From Candidatus Bathyarchaeota archaeon (lineage in GTDB: Archaea > Thermoproteota > Bathyarchaeia > TCS64): 5,064 nt of DNA. The notes beneath the pieces were generated by a model, which worked only from the letters and a program-made list of their open reading frames with translations, did no database searches and had not been told where the DNA came from. Position 1 is the first letter of the stretch; each line of letters opens with the position of its first letter. The stretch is taken from contig JAUVHT010000067.1 in assembly GCA_030593155.1 (NCBI GenBank), positions 1 through 5,064 on the forward strand, read 5' to 3'. Shown here in pieces: positions 1 through 4,874 of the stretch. A program made the position numbers and the translations under genes.

Positions 1-826
1 CGAGCCTCCCGGCTGGGAACTTGATGAAGGCGTTGGAGAACCCCACGACAGAGAATAGGAGGGAGGCCATCGACGGCGTGAAGCCAAGTCTCTCCACGGC
101 GTACAATGCGAAGAGGCTGGTGAACACCGTGTTTGACATGGAGTAGGTCGTCCTGACCAGGGTGAGGACAAGGACGTTCCTGTTCCTGAGGATAACCCTC
201 AGAGTGTCCACAGTACTTGGTTTTTCTCCCTCCGGGTCTGCTAGAGCCTGGCTCATTGCTTCCTCTTTCGGCATGTACCTGAGGAAGAGGGCCAGGCCGA
301 CGGCCGGGAAAAGGGCCGTGACGAGGTAGAGCTGCCTGTAGCTGATGAAGGCCACTAGGAAGCTGGTGATCAGTGGGCCGACGAACATCCCCATGGACAT
401 GAATGTCATGTAGCGGCCGAGGGCGTCCCCCTGCCTCCTGGCCGGGGCCATGTTGGAGGCCGTCGCCATGGCGATCTGGTTGAAGGAGCCGGAGGCTATG
501 ATCTGGTAGAAGGGGATGATGTAGAACCACATGGGGTCTGGGGCGAAGGCGTAGAGGAGGGGGGCTGTTGCCTGGATGATGAAGGCGATGACCAGCATCC
601 TGTTCTTCCCGATCCTCTCGGCTACTATGGTGAAGGGTATCCTGACCACGACCATGAGGATGGACTGGATGGAGAGGATGAACCCCAGCTGGAGTAGGGA
701 GCCCCCCATCTCGAGGACGTAGAGGGTGAATATGGGCTGGGTTGTGAACCTCGACAGCTGGAAGAGGAAGGAAGCCACAGAGACGATGTAGAAGCTCCGC
801 GGGAGGACGTTCGTCTTCTCTTCCAA
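1..826 (-). CDS. Major facilitator superfamily (MFS) transporter, partial (C-terminal end outside the window)
   Basis: The minus strand reads openly from a TTG at 826 to the left edge, giving 275 residues with no stop; an in-frame TAA lies upstream. It is an integral membrane protein with about eight hydrophobic segments visible (near residues 11-26, 45-64, 77-94, 101-125, 141-161, 167-182, 217-235 and 254-272). Between helices 2 and 3 the stretch IVAERIGKNRML (67-78) resembles MFS motif A with the usual Asp replaced by Glu. A hydrophilic linker (about 184-215) separates the two six-helix halves, and FIKFPAGRL at the end matches the equivalent loop of the second half. No ATG precedes helix 1, so TTG, giving MEEKTNVLPRSF, is the best start. 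The substrate cannot be told; drug, sugar or metabolite export or import are all possible. It is transcribed divergently from spt5 and has no obvious functional link to it. Confidence 0.85.
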   Translation of the reverse strand, partial: MEEKTNVLPRSFYIVSVASFLFQLSRFTTQPIFTLYVLEMGGSLLQLGFILSIQSILMVVVRIPFTIVAERIGKNRMLVIAFIIQATAPLLYAFAPDPMWFYIIPFYQIIASGSFNQIAMATASNMAPARRQGDALGRYMTFMSMGMFVGPLITSFLVAFISYRQLYLVTALFPAVGLALFLRYMPKEEAMSQALADPEGEKPSTVDTLRVILRNRNVLVLTLVRTTYSMSNTVFTSLFALYAVERLGFTPSMASLLFSVVGFSNAFIKFPAGRL

Positions 827-867
827 TATTACAACCAGCTCGATGTAATTCTCGAAGGTACAGGCCG

Positions 868-886
868 CGATTGATAAATGTTATCG
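868..886 (-). promoter_or_regulatory. Candidate TATA box and overlapping dyad upstream of the MFS gene
   Basis: On the minus strand a TTTATC box (plus positions 873-878) would place transcription start near 850, leaving a leader of about 24 nt before the TTG at 826. The box lies inside a small dyad, GATAA (873-877), ATG, TTATC (881-885), flanked by CGAT at 868-871 and ATCG at 883-886. The dyad could be an operator or may be chance in an AT-rich region. A second possible TATA for this strand is the self-complementary TTTTAAAA at 900-907. Confidence 0.35.
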
Positions 887-956
887 AGGATGGACTTGTT
901 TTTAAAACCAGAGCAAACCTATTTTTCTTTTTTCAACCAAGTTTTGCTTAGAAATG

Positions 957-963
957 TTAATAA
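957..963 (+). promoter_or_regulatory. Candidate TATA box of the spt5-rpl11-rpl1-rpl10 operon
   Basis: TTAATAA at 957-963, preceded by the purine-rich GAAATG, sits about 45 nt upstream of the preferred spt5 start. With the usual archaeal spacing of about 25 bp, transcription would begin near 985 and give a leader of about 20 nt. TTTTTAAAA at 899-907 is an alternative and would give a leader of roughly 75 nt containing a T-rich tract (921-933). The whole segment 896-985 is only about 31% G+C by my count, far below the flanking genes, which fits a promoter and argues against coding. Confidence 0.45.
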
Positions 964-1003
964 CCGAGTGCCATTCTTTTACGGTAACACCGGACGTGGT
1001 AGT

Positions 1004-1468
1004 TTGTCCGAAGAAACGCCCCGAACATCGCTGTACGCAGTCAAGGTCACCATGGGTCAGGAGAGGAACGTAGCCCTCATGCTCGCCGACAAGGCGAAAG
1101 TGGAGGACATACCCATAGCCTCCATCCTGTCCCCTATGGAGCTCAGGGGCTACATTATAGTGGAGACGGCCGCACCCCACGCCGTGGACGAGCTCATCCG
1201 GGGGATGAGGCACACCCGGCAGAGGGTGCAGGGCATGGTCGACCCCAAGGAGGTGGACCACTACCTGGAGACCCGCCCCGTCGGCGAGGGCCTCGAAGCG
1301 GGCACCCTCGTGGAAGTCATCGCGGGCCCCTTCAAGGGGATGCAGGCCAAAGTCGTCAGGATGGATGTCGCCAAGGAGGAGGTCACCGTGGAGATACTGG
1401 AGGCGGCCTTCACCCTGCCCATCACCGTCCACGCGGATTACGTCCGGGAGCTGAAAGGAGAATTATAA
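1004..1468 (+). CDS. spt5: Transcription elongation factor Spt5 (archaeal NusG homologue)
   Basis: Archaeal Spt5 binds the RNA polymerase clamp, usually with Spt4, and closes the DNA channel to make elongation processive; it also couples polymerase to ribosomes. The product is 154 residues from the TTG at 1004, within the usual 145-155. An NGN domain covers about 9-90 (YAVKVTMGQERNVALML, then RGYIIVE), and a KOW domain about 97-150 contains VEVIAGPFKGMQAKVV. The frame is open from an ATG at 878. However, the extra 42 codons fall in the AT-rich promoter segment and encode nothing Spt5-like, so I prefer TTG, which begins SEETPRTSLYAV just ahead of the first NGN strand. GTG at 968 is another option; ATG at 1052 would remove that strand. 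No strong Shine-Dalgarno precedes the TTG. The stop codon directly abuts the rpl11 ATG, as expected for this operon. No secE gene lies upstream. Confidence 0.93.
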   Translation: MSEETPRTSLYAVKVTMGQERNVALMLADKAKVEDIPIASILSPMELRGYIIVETAAPHAVDELIRGMRHTRQRVQGMVDPKEVDHYLETRPVGEGLEAGTLVEVIAGPFKGMQAKVVRMDVAKEEVTVEILEAAFTLPITVHADYVRELKGEL

Positions 1469-1951
1469 ATGGTAGAGAAGACGTTCAACTTCATCGTCAA
1501 CGGTGGCGAGGCCACAGGCGGACCCCCCATAGGCCCGGCCCTCGGCCCCCTCGGCGTCAACATCATGGCCATAGTCAACAAGATCAACGAGGAGACCGCC
1601 GAGTATCAGGGCGTCCCCGTGCCGGTGGACGTGACCATCGACACCGACAGCCGGGAGTTCACCGTCAAGGTGGGGATGCTCTCCACCTTCGCCCTCATCA
1701 CCCAGGCCCTGGACATCGCAAAGGGCTCCCCGACCCCGAACACGGAATACGTCGGCGACCTCACCTTCGACCAGGTGGTGGGCATAGCCAGGAGAAAGAG
1801 GGACGGCCTCTTCTCAGCATCACTCAAGTCAGCAGTCAGGGAGATCGTGGGTAGCTGCCAGAGCATGGGGGTCACCGTGGAGGGCCAGCCAGGGAAGGTC
1901 ATCCAGGACCAGATAGCGATGGGGGACTTCGACTCCAAGTTGGTCGAATAA
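1469..1951 (+). CDS. rpl11: Large-subunit ribosomal protein L11 (uL11)
   Basis: L11 binds the 23S rRNA GTPase-associated region together with L10 and helps form the base of the stalk that engages elongation factors. The 160-residue product is of normal archaeal length. The N-terminal domain has the proline-rich signature GGPPIGPALGPLGVN (17-31). The C-terminal rRNA-binding domain starts near 75 and ends with REIVGSCQSMGVTVEG (124-139), close to the usual GT(C/A)-SMG motif. Two departures from the family are visible: the interdomain linker reads VGMLSTFALI (68-77), where archaeal proteins usually have a PPTSALI-like sequence, and GTC is replaced by GSC. The ATG immediately follows the spt5 TAA, with GGAG at 1457-1460 eight bases upstream, so the two genes are translationally coupled or at least cotranscribed. 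Identification is secure. Confidence 0.96.
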   Translation: MVEKTFNFIVNGGEATGGPPIGPALGPLGVNIMAIVNKINEETAEYQGVPVPVDVTIDTDSREFTVKVGMLSTFALITQALDIAKGSPTPNTEYVGDLTFDQVVGIARRKRDGLFSASLKSAVREIVGSCQSMGVTVEGQPGKVIQDQIAMGDFDSKLVE

Positions 1952-1954
1952 AGC

Positions 1955-1963
1955 TTTATATTA
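1955..1963 (+). promoter_or_regulatory. Candidate internal TATA box upstream of rpl1
   Basis: TTTATATTA begins four bases after the rpl11 stop, in a 43-bp gap that is AT-rich compared with the genes. Start of transcription would be near 1980-1984, only 11-15 nt before the rpl1 ATG. The Shine-Dalgarno GGGAG (1982-1986) lies at or just after this point. It would let rpl1 and rpl10 be transcribed separately from spt5-rpl11. The match is by eye only. Confidence 0.4.
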
Positions 1964-1994
1964 CATCTCAGGTTGAAAACAGGGAGAATTCGAA

Positions 1995-2639
1995 ATGTCG
2001 GTCCGGAAGGATACAATATTGGAAGCCCTCGCGAAGGCGAGGGACTTGGCCCCCCAGAGGGGGTTCGAACAGTCCGTTGACCTGACCGTCAACCTCAGGG
2101 ACCTCGATATGAGGCAGCCCGACAACAGGGTGAACCTCAGGATCCAAGTTCCCAACGGCGTTGGCGGCCAGAAGGTAATGGTGTTCGCCCAGGGAGACCT
2201 AGCCCTCAGGGCCCGAAGGGCCGGAGCTGATAGGGTTATGGAACCTGCTGAGCTCAACGAGATAGCCTCGGACAGGAAGGAGGCGAAGAGGCGATTGAAA
2301 GACTACGACATCTTCGTAGCAGAGGCCCCCCTGATGCCGACTGTGGGCAGGGTTGCGGGTCCCATCCTGGGCCCGAAGGGGAAGATGCCGACGCCGGTGC
2401 CCCCTCAGGCGCCGATAGACGCCATCCTGGAGAGGGAGAGGCGGACGGTGATCCTGAGGAGCCAGGACAGGCCATTCGTGAAGTGCAAGGTCGGCAAGGA
2501 GGCTATGTCCGACGAGGAGATCGCGGGAAACGTCGAGGTCATCCTGAACAGCCTGACAAACGTCCTGAAGCGGGGCGCGAACAACATCAAGTCCATCTAT
2601 CTGAAGCTCACGATGGGCCCCGCCGTCAAGCTGGAGTGA
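1995..2639 (+). CDS. rpl1: Large-subunit ribosomal protein L1 (uL1)
   Basis: L1 binds helices 76-78 of 23S rRNA to form the mobile L1 stalk that helps release E-site tRNA; in bacteria and methanogens it also represses its own mRNA. The 214-residue product has the normal archaeal length. The family signature VGRVAGPILGPKGKMPTPV spans 117-135, in the archaeal form with the extra GPI segment, inside the inserted domain II. The discontinuous domain I is formed by about 1-65 and 155-214, ending in the conserved LTMGPAVKLE. The ATG at 1995 has GGGAG at 1982-1986, eight bases upstream, which fixes the start. The gene lies 43 bp after rpl11 and just ahead of rpl10. A GC-rich hairpin in its first codons may be regulatory and is listed separately. 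Confidence 0.96.
   Translation: MSVRKDTILEALAKARDLAPQRGFEQSVDLTVNLRDLDMRQPDNRVNLRIQVPNGVGGQKVMVFAQGDLALRARRAGADRVMEPAELNEIASDRKEAKRRLKDYDIFVAEAPLMPTVGRVAGPILGPKGKMPTPVPPQAPIDAILERERRTVILRSQDRPFVKCKVGKEAMSDEEIAGNVEVILNSLTNVLKRGANNIKSIYLKLTMGPAVKLE
2026..2043 (+). promoter_or_regulatory. Possible RNA hairpin early in rpl1 (autoregulation candidate)
   Basis: CCCTCGC (2026-2032) pairs perfectly with GCGAGGG (2037-2043) around a GAAG tetraloop, starting 31 nt after the first base of the rpl1 start codon. In Methanococcus, L1 represses its operon by binding a structured site about 30 nt inside its own coding sequence. The position matches, but I could not match the L1-binding rRNA core to this loop, and seven-base stems arise readily in GC-rich coding DNA. 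Confidence 0.2.
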
Positions 2640-2643
2640 GGTG
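2638..2643 (+). promoter_or_regulatory. Shine-Dalgarno site that decides the rpl10 start
   Basis: GAGGTG at 2638-2643 overlaps the rpl1 TGA and matches six bases of the archaeal consensus GGAGGTGATC. It lies six bases before the ATG at 2650 and itself contains the competing GTG at 2641. This favours ATG 2650 as the rpl10 start. Confidence 0.6.
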
Positions 2644-2649
2644 GAAGGT

Positions 2650-3507
2650 ATGTCGCAGGTATCGGAGGAGAAGCTGGGGATCGTCGACGCCACCGTGAAG
2701 CTCCTGGACGATTACAAGCTCATAGGGGCGGCAGACCTCACGAAGGTGGGGAGCGGCATGCTCCAGGACATGAGGAAGCAGCTCCGAGACCGGGTCACCA
2801 TCAGGGGCATCAAGAACTCCCTGATGCGCATCGCCATGGAGAAGGCAGGCCTCGAGGGCACCGAAAACTTCCTCGGCGAGATCAAGGGGCAGAACATCTA
2901 CATCTTCAGCAACGGCAACCCCTTCGAGCTGGCCATGACCCTCCACAGGAACAAGGTGAGGGTCTACGCCAAGGAGGGGGACGTGGCCTTGGAGGATCTA
3001 TTCATCCCCTCGGGGAACACCGGTCTCTCCCCCGGCCCCATCATCAGCAAGTTCGGAGGTCTGGGCGTCAGGACCCGCATCGAGGCGGGGAACATCTGGG
3101 TCGTCCAAGACACCGAGGTCGCCAAGACCGGGGACCAGATATCGGCGGACCTAGCTGACCTCCTAACCCGCCTGGGAATCAGGGCCTCGGAGATGGGCCT
3201 CGAGATCAAGGCGGTCTACGAGGCTGGGATAGTCATCCCCCGGGATGACCTCATCTTGGACATCGATATTTACGCGGAGCGGCTCGCTAGGGCCCACAGC
3301 GACGCCTACCAGGTGGCCCTGAAGGCGGCTTACGTGACGTCAGTAACGATAGTCCCGCTTCTGTCGTTGGCGGCCCAGAACGTTTGGAAAGTGGCGTTGG
3401 AAGCCGCCTATATGACGCCTGAGACCGCCCCGGAGCTCATCGCGAGGGCCAACGCCCATGCAGTCAACCTTGCGAAGGCCGTCGGGAGAGCCCAGGCCAA
3501 GCTCTGA
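2650..3507 (+). CDS. rpl10: Large-subunit ribosomal protein L10 (P0, uL10), without the usual acidic C-terminal tail
   Basis: P0 anchors the ribosomal stalk: its N-terminal domain binds 23S rRNA beside L11, and its C-terminal helical spine carries L12/P1 dimers that recruit translation GTPases. From ATG 2650 the product has 285 residues (288 from GTG 2641). The rRNA-binding domain covers about 1-105 with RVTIRGIKNSLMRIA (48-62). The archaeal/eukaryal P0 insertion domain covers about 107-190, including FIPSGNTGLSPGPIISKF (118-135). The helical spine runs from about 207 to 285 with an internal repeat, VALKAAYVT (222-230) and VALEAAYMT (248-256), of the kind that binds successive L12 dimers. The protein stops at VGRAQAKL. 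Well-studied archaeal P0 proteins are about 340 residues and continue into a charged linker and a hydrophobic GLF-like end. The bases beyond the TGA encode nothing of that kind, so a simple frameshift is unlikely. No rpl12 gene follows. Confidence 0.95.
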   Translation: MSQVSEEKLGIVDATVKLLDDYKLIGAADLTKVGSGMLQDMRKQLRDRVTIRGIKNSLMRIAMEKAGLEGTENFLGEIKGQNIYIFSNGNPFELAMTLHRNKVRVYAKEGDVALEDLFIPSGNTGLSPGPIISKFGGLGVRTRIEAGNIWVVQDTEVAKTGDQISADLADLLTRLGIRASEMGLEIKAVYEAGIVIPRDDLILDIDIYAERLARAHSDAYQVALKAAYVTSVTIVPLLSLAAQNVWKVALEAAYMTPETAPELIARANAHAVNLAKAVGRAQAKL

Positions 3508-3510
3508 TAT

Positions 3511-3590
3511 CCCCTTTTCAACCGGCGTACGGTCTTGAGCTACTAGATCCGATGCGATATTCGGGTTAAGGGTGTTGAATTATCCTTTTC
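3511..3590 (+). terminator. Possible oligo-T termination region after rpl10
   Basis: Two pyrimidine-rich tracts with four consecutive T's, CCCCTTTTC near 3511-3519 and ATCCTTTTCC near 3582-3591, follow the rpl10 stop. Archaeal RNA polymerase terminates at T-rich tracts without needing a hairpin, so either could end the operon transcript. No strong stem precedes them. I see no gene between 3508 and 3626. Confidence 0.3.
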
Positions 3591-3626
3591 CTCACCCGTT
3601 CCGGTCGGGGTCGCTGAACACGGGCC

Positions 3627-3633
3627 TTTATAA
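3627..3633 (+). promoter_or_regulatory. TATA box of the aIF1A gene
   Basis: TTTATAA at 3627-3633 is a good archaeal box A about 41 bp (centre to ATG) upstream of the aIF1A start at 3671. Transcription would begin near 3655, giving a leader of about 15 nt. There is no clear Shine-Dalgarno in CGGAATCGTCCAAA before the ATG, so the mRNA may be read in a short-leader mode. The gene therefore appears to have its own promoter, independent of the ribosomal protein operon. Confidence 0.6.
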
Positions 3634-3670
3634 GTGACAACTCCGCACTACTAGTCCGGAATCGTCCAAA

Positions 3671-3982
3671 ATGGGTAAGAAACTAGTTAAAAGCGAGAGC
3701 GATATCAGGCGGAGAATGCTCATGCCCAACCAGAACGACATCCTAGGCGTGGTGGACAAGAACCTGGGCTACACCCGGATGAAGGTGGTCTGCCAGGACG
3801 GTCACAAGAGGCTGTGCCGGGTCCGCGGCAAGATGAAGAAGAGGAACTGGGTCCGGGAGGGCGACGTGGTCTTGGTCTCCCCGTGGGACTTCGCCTGGGA
3901 GCAGAAGGGCGACATCATCTTCCGCTACACCGCGAACCAAGCCCACTGGCTCAGGCAGAAGGGTATCCTCCTCATAGGTTGA
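3671..3982 (+). CDS. eif1A: Translation initiation factor aIF1A
   Basis: aIF1A is the archaeal counterpart of bacterial IF1 and eukaryal eIF1A. It binds the small-subunit A site during initiation and helps assemble the scanning-competent or start-codon-bound complex. The 103-residue product has a basic N-terminus (MGKKLVKSESDIRRRM), then an S1-like OB fold at about 22-88. The family's characteristic stretch RVRGKMKKRNWVREGDVV (50-67) is followed by LVSPWDF (68-74) and DIIFRYT (81-87). The short helical tail HWLRQKGILLIG is typical of archaeal forms, which lack the long eukaryal C-terminus. The gene is monocistronic by appearance, with its own TATA box upstream and a hairpin plus T-tract downstream. 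It is convergent with the EngB-like GTPase gene. Length and motifs make the assignment secure. Confidence 0.95.
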   Translation: MGKKLVKSESDIRRRMLMPNQNDILGVVDKNLGYTRMKVVCQDGHKRLCRVRGKMKKRNWVREGDVVLVSPWDFAWEQKGDIIFRYTANQAHWLRQKGILLIG

Positions 3983-4008
3983 GGCCGTCCAGGGTTCAGA
4001 CCAGGATA

Positions 4009-4045
4009 GCTCCCAGATGCCTGCTGGGGGAGCCGGTCATGTTTT
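4009..4045 (+). terminator. Hairpin followed by TTTT downstream of aIF1A
   Basis: GCTCCC (4009-4014) pairs with GGGAGC (4028-4033). The stem can extend by A4015-T4025 and G4016-C4024 with GG bulged at 4026-4027, leaving loop ATGCCTG. TTTT follows at 4042-4045, and TTTAGTTTTA at 4071-4080 offers a second T-rich stop. It begins 27 nt after the aIF1A stop, in the convergent intergenic region, so a terminator is the simplest reading. The eight bases between stem and T-run make it unlike a strict bacterial intrinsic terminator. Confidence 0.45.
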
Positions 4046-4115
4046 ACTAATAGAATCAAAGTCGTCAGGATTTAGTTTTAGGATGATACGGCAGCCCCTG
4101 ATTGATTGCAGTAAA

Positions 4116-4727
4116 CTATCCTCCGCTATATCTCTTGTAGGGGGTCCTGAACCCTTCCTCTGTTAGCTTCTGGTGGATGGCGCTCTTCAAGGCGCCTAGT
4201 CCTTCCCTCGTTTTAGCGCTGACCGGGAACACGAGGCATTCTGGCCCCGACATGTGTCCTCCGGCGATCCGGTTCTTCAACTCCTCCAGGATGGAGGCCC
4301 GCTCCCCTCTTAGTTTATCTATCTTGTTGGCTGCAACCAGAGGTAGTTCTCCTGTGCTCTCTTTCAGGAACTGGATCATCTCTAGGTCCAGGGGGATCAG
4401 TCCCTTCTTCTCCATCCTCCAGGTGATCTCCAGGAAAGTTGAGAGATCTAGGACGTGGACGGCAAGGGCGATGTCCTTCCCCCGGGACTCGATGAACTCT
4501 AGGATCTCATCCTTCACATTGCCCACGAAGCCCCTGGACGCCCCCGTGATCCTCCCGTATCCGGGCATATCTACGAGGGAGAGGCCCCGGTCCAGGGGGT
4601 AGACCGAGACCCGCCTGGTGGTGCCCGGACGCTTTCCCGACTTGGTCTCCAGACCCGTGATCTTCCTGATGATGCTGCTCTTCCCCGAATTGGGCCTACC
4701 GGTGAAGACCAGATAGCGTTCGCTCAT
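4116..4727 (-). CDS. engB: EngB/YihA-type GTPase, probable ribosome-assembly factor
   Basis: This is a 203-residue single-domain GTPase of the TrmE-Era-EngA-EngB superfamily. In bacteria EngB acts in late maturation of the large ribosomal subunit; the archaeal role is inferred. All nucleotide-binding motifs are present: G1 GRPNSGKSS (10-18), G2 Thr in PGTTRR (34-39), G3 DMPGYG (53-58), G4 NKID (134-137) and G5 SAK (170-172). The segment WRMEKKGLIPLDLEMIQFL (103-121) follows the pattern seen in archaeal EngB proteins, where an RGxIPxDxEM sequence lies ahead of G4. The start ATG is set directly before the first strand, with a modest AAAGGT about 8 nt upstream. The gene is convergent with aIF1A and divergent from the Nop2-like gene. 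The superfamily is certain; the EngB subfamily is likely, and a related Era-like assignment is less so. Confidence 0.88.
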   Translation of the reverse strand: MSERYLVFTGRPNSGKSSIIRKITGLETKSGKRPGTTRRVSVYPLDRGLSLVDMPGYGRITGASRGFVGNVKDEILEFIESRGKDIALAVHVLDLSTFLEITWRMEKKGLIPLDLEMIQFLKESTGELPLVAANKIDKLRGERASILEELKNRIAGGHMSGPECLVFPVSAKTREGLGALKSAIHQKLTEEGFRTPYKRYSGG

Positions 4728-4752
4728 CCCAGGTAACCTTTGGGGCTCCCTC

Positions 4753-4765
4753 CTTAGTATTCTTT
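4753..4765 (-). promoter_or_regulatory. Weak candidate promoter of the EngB-like gene
   Basis: On the minus strand GAAAGAATACTAA (plus 4753-4765) is the only A+T-rich box at a suitable distance from the ATG at 4727. It would place the transcription start within about 10 nt of the start codon. It departs clearly from the TATA consensus and is offered only because nothing better is visible. Confidence 0.2.
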
Positions 4766-4802
4766 CGAATGTGATCGGTGAGTTTAGGGCTCAGTGGCAT
4801 CC

Positions 4803-4808
4803 TTTATC
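4803..4808 (+). promoter_or_regulatory. Candidate TATA box of the Nop2/RsmB-like gene
   Basis: TTTATC at 4803-4808 predicts transcription start near 4830. That point coincides with an in-frame ATG at 4830 and lies about 45 nt before the better supported GTG at 4875. ATTATCC occurs twice just downstream (4823-4829 and 4837-4843), which may be chance. Confidence 0.4.
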
Positions 4809-4860
4809 TTCCCAGCTTCTCAATTATCCATGTCTCATTATCCGCCTGGAGTGTTCTGTG

Positions 4861-4866
4861 AGGAGG
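4861..4866 (+). promoter_or_regulatory. Strong Shine-Dalgarno deciding the Nop2/RsmB-like start
   Basis: AGGAGG at 4861-4866 is a perfect complement to the 16S 3' end and lies eight bases before GTG 4875. This favours GTG 4875 over the upstream in-frame ATG at 4830, whose extra codons have A/T-rich third positions unlike the rest of the gene. Confidence 0.6.
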
Positions 4867-4874
4867 GGTTTGGC

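Noticed and set aside
902..1432. 176-codon open frame on the minus strand across spt5
   Set aside because: It lies antisense to a secure gene. Its His/Gly/Asp/Leu-rich product is what GC-rich codon bias yields in the opposite strand, and it shows no known motif.
2199..2693. Long minus-strand frames across rpl1 and the rpl10 start
   Set aside because: They overlap well-identified ribosomal protein genes, and their low-complexity products look like mirror images of the codon bias.
3594..3611. Short hairpin ACCC/GGGT upstream of aIF1A
   Set aside because: Only four continuous pairs with a nine-or-more-base loop; indistinguishable from chance.
3985..4005. tRNA T-arm-like GGGTTCAGACC
   Set aside because: The loop lacks the conserved A of TTCRANY, and no cloverleaf can be built around it.
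4080..4112. Possible C/D box small RNA (GGATGATAC, CTGA, TTGATTG)
   Set aside because: The C-box match is only five of seven bases and no terminal D box or closing stem is evident.
4177..4602. 141-codon plus-strand frame inside the EngB-like gene
   Set aside because: It is antisense to a GTPase with all G motifs, and its Ser/Arg/Pro-rich product has no recognisable domain.
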